Assembly (NCBI RefSeq): GCF_028712425.1
Contig: NZ_JAQTQD010000016.1
Location: forward strand, 1 to 61,228
Reading direction: 5' to 3'
Source of the DNA: Methanoregula sp.
Lineage (GTDB): Archaea > Halobacteriota > Methanomicrobia > Methanomicrobiales > Methanospirillaceae
Length of the DNA stretch: 61,228 nucleotides
A program made the position numbers and the translations under genes. The notes under the pieces were generated by a model. The model was not told the origin of the DNA. It saw nothing but the letters and a program-made list of their open reading frames with translations, and did not search any database. Positions 54,198 through 61,228 of this stretch are shown one piece after another (the first letter of the stretch is position 1; each line of letters starts with the position of its first letter).

Positions 54198-54836
54198 TCA
54201 GGCCACGGGAAGGAACACCATGGTTGCACCATGGGTCAAAAGAATGGTCACGATGCTCGCGATAATGTACCCCGCCATGATAAGGGCCGTTGCGTGGTCC
54301 CGCCGCCACCCGAGAATGCATGCTGCCGGGGCGCAGACATAGAATCCCAGTACTATCACCAGGGGGACGAGGCCAACGATGCCGTATTTTGCGAGAAACG
54401 GGGATGACTGTGCCCTGCTCCTGCTCTTTTCCAGGAAGCGGGCAACCCGTGGCCAGCGCTCCTCCAGGGCTCCGCAAAGACAGAAAAGGAGGAGAGTGAC
54501 CCCGAGTGCTATGCAGGAGAGCACGAAGAGGACGAAGATACGGTCAAGGCCGCCGAAGATCCCGACCGGTGCGGCCCCGTACTCGATGATGAAGGTGCTC
54601 GCCATCAGGGCCAGTGTGACCATCAGGGACTGGCCGGTGATGAAGGCAACGGGGAGGGGGAGGAGGATAACGATGGCTGCGGATACTGCAAGCGTACCGG
54701 TATTGTGCAAGGAGAAGCGGGTCGGGCTTTTGTCATCCATGGGCTGCTGATAATGGATTTGCTGTGCATTCCCATTAACAGTTATCTTCGTCATAAATGT
54801 CCCGGGTGTGCCGGTTTTCTCCTGTTCAGCATCCAT
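54198..54836 (-). CDS. small multidrug export (Sm_multidrug_ex)-like membrane protein
   Basis: A 212-residue membrane protein with four to five hydrophobic helices. The C-terminal FLAKYGIVGLVPLVIVLGF and GWRRDHATALIMAGYIIASIV resemble the Sm_multidrug_ex/COG2426 family, whose transport role is poorly supported. The first ~40 residues are polar. ATG 54836 has GGGAT upstream; an internal ATG at 54794 is an alternative. Confidence 0.6.
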   Translation of the reverse strand: MDAEQEKTGTPGTFMTKITVNGNAQQIHYQQPMDDKSPTRFSLHNTGTLAVSAAIVILLPLPVAFITGQSLMVTLALMASTFIIEYGAAPVGIFGGLDRIFVLFVLSCIALGVTLLLFCLCGALEERWPRVARFLEKSRSRAQSSPFLAKYGIVGLVPLVIVLGFYVCAPAACILGWRRDHATALIMAGYIIASIVTILLTHGATMVFLPVA

Positions 54837-54916
54837 GAAATCCCTTTGATGGCCAAAGGTTGCGCCCTCACTCCGGTACGCTTTTGTGGGTGAAGGGACA
54901 AGAGAATGATAACATC

Positions 54917-55549
54917 ATGAAGATCGTTGCCGCCCTCACGGACCCCGCGAAAGCAGCTCTGGCAGAACAGCAGGGTGCCGATCTGGTGGAACTGCGCGTC
55001 GACCTTTACGAGGGCGATCTTTTGCCGCAGGTCAGGGACGCGAAAGCAGCAACATCGCTTCCCGTTATCCTCACGCTCCGCTCCGCGCAGGAAGGCGGGC
55101 GTTTCTTCGGAACCGCTGAAGAGTGGTTGAAGAAAGTTGAGCCGCTCCTTCCCTTCGCGGACTATGTTGATGTCGAGCAGCCCTTCGCGCAAGCTGCCCC
55201 CCTGATTCGTGAAGCGGGAAAGAAGATCATCGCCTCGTATCATACGGCCCGGATGGTCCCACTCTGCGAACTCTTCGCCATGGAGCGCGATCTCCGGACG
55301 TACGGCGACATCCCCAAGATCGTGGTCACCCCGCAGGGCGATGCGGATGTGATCGAACTCCTCACCTTCACACAGGCAGCAAACAAACCGATCTGCACCG
55401 GTGTCATGGGCGCGCAGTTCCGCCACGCGAGGGCCATGCTCCCGCTTGTTGGCTCCGAGTTCGTGTACTGCCACATGGGCGACACCACGGCAGAGGGGCA
55501 GTACTCGGTTGAGGAGTTCGTGCAGCTCCGGAAGATCCTGGGCTGCTGA
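54917..55549 (+). CDS. aroD: 3-dehydroquinate dehydratase, type I
   Basis: A 210-residue type I dehydroquinase. It dehydrates 3-dehydroquinate to 3-dehydroshikimate. Family landmarks are E in VELRVDL, the catalytic His in IIASYHT, the Schiff-base Lys in IPKIVVTPQGDADV and the final R and Q in the CTGVMGAQFRHARA...AEGQYS region. The start at 54917 fits the family; an in-frame ATG at 54860 would add 19 unmatched residues. It lies near but separate from the aromatic operon at 56.5 kb. Confidence 0.92.
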   Translation: MKIVAALTDPAKAALAEQQGADLVELRVDLYEGDLLPQVRDAKAATSLPVILTLRSAQEGGRFFGTAEEWLKKVEPLLPFADYVDVEQPFAQAAPLIREAGKKIIASYHTARMVPLCELFAMERDLRTYGDIPKIVVTPQGDADVIELLTFTQAANKPICTGVMGAQFRHARAMLPLVGSEFVYCHMGDTTAEGQYSVEEFVQLRKILGC

Positions 55550-55617
55550 CATCCGTTACTCTTTTCCATCAGGATCCCAGCGTAAACCATAAAACAGGCA
55601 ACAGCAGACCTTCCGGT

Positions 55618-56109
55618 ATGAAGCCATCTGCAAATCTCTTAGCCGGCCTGCTGGTCGTGCTCTCCGTGCTCCTCGCCGGCTGCACCTCAGATAGCGGGAC
55701 CGCGCCGGAAACACCCGTTCCGGTCACCACCGCAACCCCCGAGCCGACAACGCAGGCCCCGACACCAACACCAACGCCAACGCCGACCAGCCCCGCCGAT
55801 GTCCCCATCGATGTGCCCCCGCCGGCGCAGGCAGTCACCCTTGAGCTCACGAAGAACCGCCCGACCTCGGAACTGCACCTGCTCTACCAGGGCGGCCCGG
55901 GGATCCAGTTTACCCAGAAGATCGTGATGTGGGTCTATAATGAAGACGGCTCCTACCAGGAATATCTCATGAGCAATGGCAAGCGGCCTGTTGCAGGCGA
56001 TGAGATTGTTGCCAAAGGGACCCGGGGCGGTGACCGGTGCGTGGTGTTTGTTACGTCCGGTGGTGTCGTGTACAAAGTGATTGACAAGAAGATGTACTCG
56101 GATATCTGA
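55618..56109 (+). CDS. lipoprotein, unknown function
   Basis: A 163-residue protein with a signal peptide ending at lipobox VLLAGC (cysteine at ~22), a Thr/Pro-rich spacer with TPTPTPTPT (~40-62), and a small beta-rich domain (ELHLLYQGGPGIQF...VMWVYNEDG). This is a typical archaeal surface lipoprotein layout. No ligand-binding motif is recognised. Confidence 0.7.
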   Translation: MKPSANLLAGLLVVLSVLLAGCTSDSGTAPETPVPVTTATPEPTTQAPTPTPTPTPTSPADVPIDVPPPAQAVTLELTKNRPTSELHLLYQGGPGIQFTQKIVMWVYNEDGSYQEYLMSNGKRPVAGDEIVAKGTRGGDRCVVFVTSGGVVYKVIDKKMYSDI

Positions 56110-56478
56110 GGGATTGAATCCAATATTCTTATTTTGAAATTTTTCAGAATATTGACGCTTTTGGGAATATCTACAACATTACGATATCTTCGAAATGCCT
56201 AGATGCAAAAACGCAGAAATCACGATTCCACCCCCTCCCCGCTGATGCGGGGAGTCGCTCGCACGATTCGAAGCCCGATGGCTTCTCCAATTGAACCTCA
56301 CTGATGTGACGCTCGATTCCTATCGGGTGCTCGCTGGGCAAGGTTCTATACAATAATTCTCGTACAGGTAATACGAAGGCATCATCTGCGCCCCCTGCCC
56401 CCTCGGGGGCTGGGATGGCGCAAAGGGGGGGCAACTATGATACGAAAAATGAAAAATCCTGAATTCTTATTATAAATT
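56110..56478. other. intergenic region with several hairpins
   Basis: AATATTCT/AGAATATT (about 56132-56155) lies after the lipoprotein stop and could terminate it. Further stem-loops are CCCCGC-TGAT-GCGGGG (56237-56252), GAAGCC-CGAT-GGCTTC (56270-56285) and GCCCC-CTCG-GGGGC (near 56398-56411). No gene is visible; the composition is patchy, GC-rich and then AT-rich before the aroC stop. Confidence 0.5.
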
Positions 56479-57468
56479 TTACTCCCGGTACTTCCTCTGC
56501 TCCAGCACCGCATCCACCAGCACCAGCGCCAGCATCGCCTCTGCCACCGGGATGATCCGCGGGACGATGCAGGGATCATGACGCCCTTTTACCGTGATGG
56601 ATGCATCGTTCCTGCGTGCATCGATCGTCTTCTGGGGCTTTGCAATGGATGCCGTGGGTTTCACCGCAATACGGACAACGATCTCCTGCCCGGACGAGAT
56701 GCCCCCTAGGATACCTCCCGCGTTGTTGGAGAGGAATCCGCTCTTTGTGATCGGATCATTGTTCTCGCTGCCGAACCGGCCGGCCACGGCAAAGCCGGCC
56801 CCGATCTCCACGCCCTTCACGGCGCCGATACCCATCATAGCGCCCGCGATTGCCGCGTCGAGTTTGGAAAAGACCGGATCGCCAAGCCCTGCGGGACAGC
56901 CCTTTGCCGCGATCTCGGCAATGCCGCCAACCGAGTCGCCTGCGTTCTTTGCTGCAAGGATCTCGGATTCGATCTCCTGTGCTCCTGCCTTTCCGTGGAC
57001 GGAGACGATATGTCCCTTGACCGTGATCCCTAGTGATTTGAGGTATTTCTCCGCAACGGCACCGGCCGCGACACGCCCGATGGTCTCGCGCCCCGAGCTT
57101 CTGCCGCCGCCGCGGTAATCGCGGATCCCGTACTTCTGCTGGAAGGTGAAGTCCGCGTGGCCCGGCCGGAAGAGGTTCTTCATCTCTTCGTAGTCATGTG
57201 AGTGCGCATCATGGTTCCTCACAAGGAGGGCGATGGGCGTGCCCGTGGTCTTTCCGTCAAAGACCCCGGAGAGGATCTCGACCTTGTCGCTCTCCTGCCG
57301 GGGCGAGACGAGCGGGGAGGTGCCCGGCTTTCTCCGGTCAAGGGCCGGCTGGATATCCGATTCGGAAAGGGTCATGCCCGGGGGGCAGCCGTCAATGACA
57401 ACGCCAACAGCGGCCCCGTGGCTCTCGCCAAACGTGGTGATACGGAAATTGGTTCCAAAGGTGTTCAT
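56479..57468 (-). CDS. aroC: chorismate synthase
   Basis: A 329-residue chorismate synthase (EPSP to chorismate, FMN-dependent). Signature motifs are GESHGAAVGVVIDGCPPG (~14-31), RPGHADFTFQQKYGIRDYRGGGRSSGRETIGRVAAG, and the late GGISSGQEIVVRIAVKPT and GRHDPCIVPR. It is slightly shorter than average but complete. The ATGA overlap with aroKE shows coupling. It is the last gene of the operon. Confidence 0.95.
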   Translation of the reverse strand: MNTFGTNFRITTFGESHGAAVGVVIDGCPPGMTLSESDIQPALDRRKPGTSPLVSPRQESDKVEILSGVFDGKTTGTPIALLVRNHDAHSHDYEEMKNLFRPGHADFTFQQKYGIRDYRGGGRSSGRETIGRVAAGAVAEKYLKSLGITVKGHIVSVHGKAGAQEIESEILAAKNAGDSVGGIAEIAAKGCPAGLGDPVFSKLDAAIAGAMMGIGAVKGVEIGAGFAVAGRFGSENNDPITKSGFLSNNAGGILGGISSGQEIVVRIAVKPTASIAKPQKTIDARRNDASITVKGRHDPCIVPRIIPVAEAMLALVLVDAVLEQRKYRE

Positions 57469-58856
57469 GGGAGATACTTCCTCATCGTTTCTTCGGGGAC
57501 ATCGATCCCGAACCAGAGATAGAACTGCTCTTTTGCCTGTTCCAGGAAGAGTCCTGTGCCCGTGATGGTCGTACAGCCTTTCGCCCGCGCCATTTCGATG
57601 AGCGGGGTGATGGGAGGCGTGTACACGAGGTCATAGACCGTGAGATCGGGATAGAGCTGGCTCTCTGCGAGCGGGCTCCGGGTGTCCGGTTCCATGCCGA
57701 GCGGGGTCGTGTTCACGACAAGGTCCGGTTTGAGGGTGTCGAACGTGTCCCAGGACGCCCAGCGACAGTCAAAACGCTTTGCCAGATCCTTTGCCCGTTC
57801 GGGCGTGCGGTTCAGGATGGTGACGTCCATGCCGAGATCCGTAAGCGCGTACGCTGCTGCCGATGCCACTCCACCCGCGCCGAGCAGCACTGCTTTTGCG
57901 CCTTTCATGCCCACGAGCGGTTTCCGGATGCCGAGCCAGTCGGTGTTGTACCCGATCGCGCTCCCGCAGGCAAAGACCACGGTGTTCACCGCCCCGATCT
58001 GCTGCGCCGCATGCTCGTCCACCTCGTCGAGGAACGCGATCACGTCCTGCTTGAACGGGATGGTGACCGAGAGCCCTTTTGCATTGATTGCCCGTGCCAC
58101 CTGCATGATCTGGCCGAGTTCGGGATCTTCAAAGAGTGTATAGAAATTGTTGAGACCGTACTCCGCGAATAAACCATTGAAGAGGGTGGGCCCCTTGCTG
58201 TGGGCGCAGGGATAGCCCGCTACGCCGAGGATCCGGGTCTGCGGGTCTGCGGGTGGATCGTGCAGGAGATCCTCCAGTCGCCGGAGTGCGGGTGCGGGAA
58301 TCCTCCCGCTGCGGAAGAACGCAAGGGCATCGGTCCTTGCTGCCGGGGATGCTGTTCCCGCCTGCAGGAGACCGGCAATCTTTTTTGCCGCGATCTCCGC
58401 GGTTGTGTCGCTGGTGTCGAAGCAGAGATCGGAAGATGCGTAATAGTTCTGCCGCCGGCGGTCCATCATGACGGCGATCTCCTCCCTGAGGGGTAAGCCC
58501 GTGAGCGGCGGGCGCGATGAGCGGCTGATCCGGCGCTCGATGGTGTCGATGCCGGCAGTCAGGAGGATGACCGTGCTGCCCCGCCGGAGTTTCTCCATGT
58601 TGCGCGGGTCCGTGACAATCCCGCCCCCGGTCCCGATAACCGCATCCGCTGTGGGGAGCGATGCCGTCACTTCGCGCTCGATGTCGCGGAACCGCTCTTC
58701 GCCGTCCTCGTGGAAGATGTCGGGAATGGACCGTCCGGTCTTCTGCTCGATGAGGGCGTCGGTGTCGATGAACGGCACTCGGTAGATCTTCGAGAGCTGC
58801 TTCCCGACTTCGGTCTTGCCGGTGCCCCGGTAGCCCGTCAGCACGATCCGTCTCAT
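57465..58856 (-). CDS. shikimate kinase-shikimate dehydrogenase fusion
   Basis: A 463-residue bifunctional enzyme. Residues ~1-165 are a bacterial-type AroK P-loop kinase: LTGYRGTGKTEVG, FIDTDALIE, VIGTGGGIV and RPPL. Residues ~215-463 are AroE: GYPCAHSKGPTLFN, SVTIPFKQDV, YNTDWLGI, LLGAGGVASAAAYAL and NRTPERAK. Two consecutive shikimate-pathway steps are thus in one chain. Archaea usually use a GHMP-type shikimate kinase, so this is unusual and suggests transfer or replacement. It overlaps aroA (ATGA) and aroC. Confidence 0.93.
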   Translation of the reverse strand: MRRIVLTGYRGTGKTEVGKQLSKIYRVPFIDTDALIEQKTGRSIPDIFHEDGEERFRDIEREVTASLPTADAVIGTGGGIVTDPRNMEKLRRGSTVILLTAGIDTIERRISRSSRPPLTGLPLREEIAVMMDRRRQNYYASSDLCFDTSDTTAEIAAKKIAGLLQAGTASPAARTDALAFFRSGRIPAPALRRLEDLLHDPPADPQTRILGVAGYPCAHSKGPTLFNGLFAEYGLNNFYTLFEDPELGQIMQVARAINAKGLSVTIPFKQDVIAFLDEVDEHAAQQIGAVNTVVFACGSAIGYNTDWLGIRKPLVGMKGAKAVLLGAGGVASAAAYALTDLGMDVTILNRTPERAKDLAKRFDCRWASWDTFDTLKPDLVVNTTPLGMEPDTRSPLAESQLYPDLTVYDLVYTPPITPLIEMARAKGCTTITGTGLFLEQAKEQFYLWFGIDVPEETMRKYLP

Positions 58857-60118
58857 GGTATGAGGCCCTTCATTGCGTCCCAGAATCCCGGGAACGATTT
58901 GTTCACGCACTCGGCGCCTGTTATCTCGATCCCGCCGACAGCAAGCCCGAGGATGGCAAAGCTCATCGCGGTGCGGTGATCGTTCTCCGGGTCGATTGTG
59001 CCGCCGTGGAGGGGAGCGGGACAGATGGTGATGGAATCATCATCCACGCTCACGTCCCCGCCCAGCGCCCGGAGGCGTTCTGCGGTACCATTGATACGGT
59101 CGCTCTCCTTGAACTTTAAATGACTGATGCCCGTGATGGTGGTCGGGGTCGATGCCCGGGCTGCGACCATGCAGAGCGTCTGGACGGTGTCGGGGGATGC
59201 AGACATGTCAAACGTGATCCCGCGGAGTGTGCCGGTGCCTTCGACCGTTGCCTCATCCTTCCCGTACGTTACCGTGCATCCCATGAGAGCGAGCGCGTCC
59301 AGGAACCGCCGGTCGCCCTGCACGGAGTCCGGTGCAAGCTTCGTCACGGTTACTTTACCCCCACAGAGTGCTGCGATGGCGAAGAAGTACGAGGCCGAGG
59401 AGTAATCTCCCTCGATGGTGTAACGCCGTCCTTTGTATTTGTGATCGTTACTGACCGCGAACCGCTCGTACCCGTGTCGTGTCACCTTTGCGCCGAATGC
59501 TTCCATCACCGAGAGCGTGATGTCGAGGTACGAGGCCGATGCCGGGGGCAACGGGATCGTGACTTCGATTTCTTTTTCCGCGTAAGGAGCCGCCATGAGG
59601 ATGGAGGAGATGAACTGGCTGCTGACCGAGCCGTCGATCTCGACCGGCCCGCCCCGGAGTTTCCCGCTTACCTTCAGCGGCGGGTATCCCGGCTGGTTCT
59701 GGAACTCAGCCGTGCCGCCAAGTGCCGGCAGCGCCTCCGCGAGCGGCCCGATCGGGCGTTCCTGCATCCGTGCGCTACCCGTGAGAATGACCGGGTTGTT
59801 GCAGAGCAGGGCGAGCGTTGTGAGGAGCCGGAGGCTTGTTCCCGAGTTGTCGAGGTCGAGCGTTGTCGGGTTTTTGTCCCGGAACGCTCCGTTGCAGCCG
59901 GTAATGATGAGCCGGTTCGGCTGCTCCACAATTGCAACGCCCAGGCGCCGGAGGGCTGTTGCCGTGAGCCGCGTGTCCTCGGCATCGAGCGGGCGGAAGA
60001 TTGTTGTTTTCCCGCTGGCAAGTGTTCCTGCGATCAGCGCCCGGTGCGTGAAGCTCTTCGATGGCGGAGCAGCAAAGGTGAGGTCGACCTTCCCGTGCCG
60101 CTGCACGCTCTTCTTCAT
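58853..60118 (-). CDS. aroA: 3-phosphoshikimate 1-carboxyvinyltransferase (EPSP synthase)
   Basis: A 421-residue EPSP synthase. The substrate motifs are PPSKSFTHRALIAGTLASG (~18-36), DLDNSGTSLRLLTTLA, the FKESDRINGTAERL motif and the final ENDHRTAMSFAILGLA. ATG 60118 is chosen for GGAGG 7 bp upstream. Coupled at both ends, it lies between pheA and aroKE. Confidence 0.95.
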   Translation of the reverse strand: MKKSVQRHGKVDLTFAAPPSKSFTHRALIAGTLASGKTTIFRPLDAEDTRLTATALRRLGVAIVEQPNRLIITGCNGAFRDKNPTTLDLDNSGTSLRLLTTLALLCNNPVILTGSARMQERPIGPLAEALPALGGTAEFQNQPGYPPLKVSGKLRGGPVEIDGSVSSQFISSILMAAPYAEKEIEVTIPLPPASASYLDITLSVMEAFGAKVTRHGYERFAVSNDHKYKGRRYTIEGDYSSASYFFAIAALCGGKVTVTKLAPDSVQGDRRFLDALALMGCTVTYGKDEATVEGTGTLRGITFDMSASPDTVQTLCMVAARASTPTTITGISHLKFKESDRINGTAERLRALGGDVSVDDDSITICPAPLHGGTIDPENDHRTAMSFAILGLAVGGIEITGAECVNKSFPGFWDAMKGLIP

Positions 60119-60912
60119 GGCGGGACCTCCGTCTTCCTGTAGCAGCCGAGTTCCTTGATCTCCGTGATCTCCTTTAGCGCTGCGAGTGCTTCGGGAGTTT
60201 TTTTCGTCCACGCAAGGTCGAGGAAGAAGACATAGTTCCCGATCCCCCGCTTGGAGGGCCGCGACTCGATGCGCGAGAGGTTGATCCCGCGGGAGGCAAA
60301 GACTTCCAGCAGGTCATGGAGGAGCCCGGACCGGTCGGTGCTCGGATCGATTAAGACGCTGCACTTCTCCGGCCTTTTGTCGCGGGCCGGCTCGCGTGCG
60401 ATCCGGACAAACCGCGTGGTGTTGGTCCTGCTGTTCTCGGTATTCCTCACGATGACGGGCATCTTGTAGAGCGCTGCTGCCGTCTCCGAGAGGATCGCCC
60501 CGGCATTAGGAGTCTTCTTCGCCTCGCGGGCGCTCGACGCATTGCTGCTCGTGTGGATGACCGGAAGTCCCCACTGTTCGATCCTGTCGCTGCACTGCTC
60601 GTGCGTCTGCGGGTGTGCATAGATCACCCGCATCTTTTTCATTGACACCAGCGACGCGAGGTTGTGGTGGACGGGAAGGTACATCTCCGCGGTGATGAAA
60701 AGCGGAAACCGGGCAAGACCGTCCTGCGTCTCGCCAACACCGCCCGCTTCCGAGTTCTCGATGGGCACAATCCCCTCGCCTTCCCCGCGTTCCACCGCGG
60801 CCATGATGCTCCGGATGGTGGGGAGGAGGACGATCTCGTCGTTCTTCTTTTTTAGCTTCAGCGCCAGCTCGTGCGAGAAGGTGCCCTCGGGCCCGAGCGT
60901 GAGGATCTTCAT
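60115..60912 (-). CDS. pheA: prephenate dehydratase
   Basis: A 265-residue monofunctional prephenate dehydratase (phenylpyruvate synthesis) with no chorismate mutase domain. Motifs are GPEGTFSHELAL, IVPIENSEAGGV, HNLASL and the catalytic TTRF (NTTRFVRI). The C-terminal ACT domain (ESRPSKRGIGNYVFFLDL) gives phenylalanine feedback control. ATGA overlaps with tyrA upstream and aroA downstream. Confidence 0.94.
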   Translation of the reverse strand: MKILTLGPEGTFSHELALKLKKKNDEIVLLPTIRSIMAAVERGEGEGIVPIENSEAGGVGETQDGLARFPLFITAEMYLPVHHNLASLVSMKKMRVIYAHPQTHEQCSDRIEQWGLPVIHTSSNASSAREAKKTPNAGAILSETAAALYKMPVIVRNTENSRTNTTRFVRIAREPARDKRPEKCSVLIDPSTDRSGLLHDLLEVFASRGINLSRIESRPSKRGIGNYVFFLDLAWTKKTPEALAALKEITEIKELGCYRKTEVPP

Positions 60913-61228
60913 TTCTCCACCATGCAGTCGATCAGGGTATCGGTTATCTTCTGGCCTTCCCTGCAGTAATTCCCGAGATGGAGGTTGTTCCGCTCGAAGA
61001 AGCTGCGGAAGAGTTCCGGGTCCTGGCTTTTTATCACTTCAGCAAGTTCGGTTGCGGATGCCCGGCACCCGGCAAGCACGTCCGGCACGAACGGGTTCTG
61101 CTGGAGGATGTCGGCATAGAGTGCGGGGTCCTGCGAGAGGAGCCGGCCCATGAGCGAGAGCTCGATCTGGTACACGGGGCTCGTGAATGCCTGCGTTGCC
61201 CGGATGTCCATACCGAGGCGCCGTATGG
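60909..61228 (-). CDS. tyrA: prephenate dehydrogenase, C-terminal part (runs off the window)
   Basis: The frame is open to the window edge. The visible ~106 residues are helical, with TSPVYQIELSLMGRLLSQDPALYADILQQNP and a SFFERNN segment, matching the C-terminal domain of TyrA. The NAD-binding domain lies beyond the edge. Assignment rests on this domain and on position upstream of pheA. Its stop overlaps the pheA start. Confidence 0.75.
   Translation of the reverse strand, partial: IRRLGMDIRATQAFTSPVYQIELSLMGRLLSQDPALYADILQQNPFVPDVLAGCRASATELAEVIKSQDPELFRSFFERNNLHLGNYCREGQKITDTLIDCMVEK

Overview
This window looks like the chromosome of a methanogen-type euryarchaeon, most probably order Methanomicrobiales (Methanoregula-like). 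The assignment is inferred, because no methanogenesis or rRNA gene is present. The archaeal signs are a VAT/Cdc48 AAA ATPase, a short archaeal triosephosphate isomerase, an LSm protein, a DHH/S1 RecJ-like protein, an ADP-forming acyl-CoA synthetase with fused subunits, a TFE-beta-like factor, archaeal-length ThiC, TATA-box promoters with short leaders, and ATGA/GTGA-coupled genes.

Region 1 (about 1-14,600) is a defence island. A Type IIG-like restriction-modification gene (677-3817) is followed by a three-gene operon: a metallo-beta-lactamase-fold protein, an E2-E1-JAB triple fusion (ubiquitin-type conjugation and deconjugation in one chain) and a four-helix membrane protein. Then come a RhuM protein, a DUF4258/YgiT-type toxin-antitoxin pair, a DUF262-HNH nuclease, an hsdS 3' remnant, a small Mrr-like nuclease candidate, and an XRE-ImmA/IrrE plus PIN pair. 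The last ~240 bp of the R-M gene recurs, whole or decayed, at the junctions between these modules (8150, 9354, 10229, probably 14483), so the island looks assembled by exchange at that repeated tail.

Region 2 (14.6-19.6 kb) has two lipoproteins, a GNAT, an isochorismatase-like hydrolase, an EamA-type transporter and adenine deaminase. Region 3 (19.7-27.1 kb) is a chemotaxis cluster: a ParA ATPase, two soluble triple-PAS chemoreceptors, CheW and CheR. Region 4 (27.1-35.4 kb) holds small membrane and winged-helix proteins, the DHH protein, an rnz/isomerase/kinase/radical-SAM operon and thiC. Region 5 (35.6-41 kb) holds cdc48, hsp20, a class I FBPase and a class II aldolase. Region 6 (41-47.4 kb) holds LSm, a TFE-beta-like factor, a degenerate-receiver/PAS/PAS/diadenylate cyclase and an ADP-forming acyl-CoA synthetase. 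Region 7 (46.3-49.6 kb) is an amidoligase-type operon (RLAN domain, RimK-like ATP-grasp, Cys-cluster protein, GCS2). Region 8 (50-56 kb) has an XRE-CBS regulator, tpiA, a U32 peptidase, aroD and a lipoprotein. Region 9 (56.5-61.2 kb) is a tightly overlapping tyrA-pheA-aroA-aroKE-aroC operon in which a bacterial-type shikimate kinase is fused to shikimate dehydrogenase.

Intergenic spacers carry two kinds of dispersed structured element. One is a 9-bp hairpin whose variable stem bases change in compensating pairs between copies. The other is a ~31-bp element around a GGGTC-GGCA-GACCC hairpin. No tRNA, rRNA, CRISPR array, transposase or integrase was recognised.
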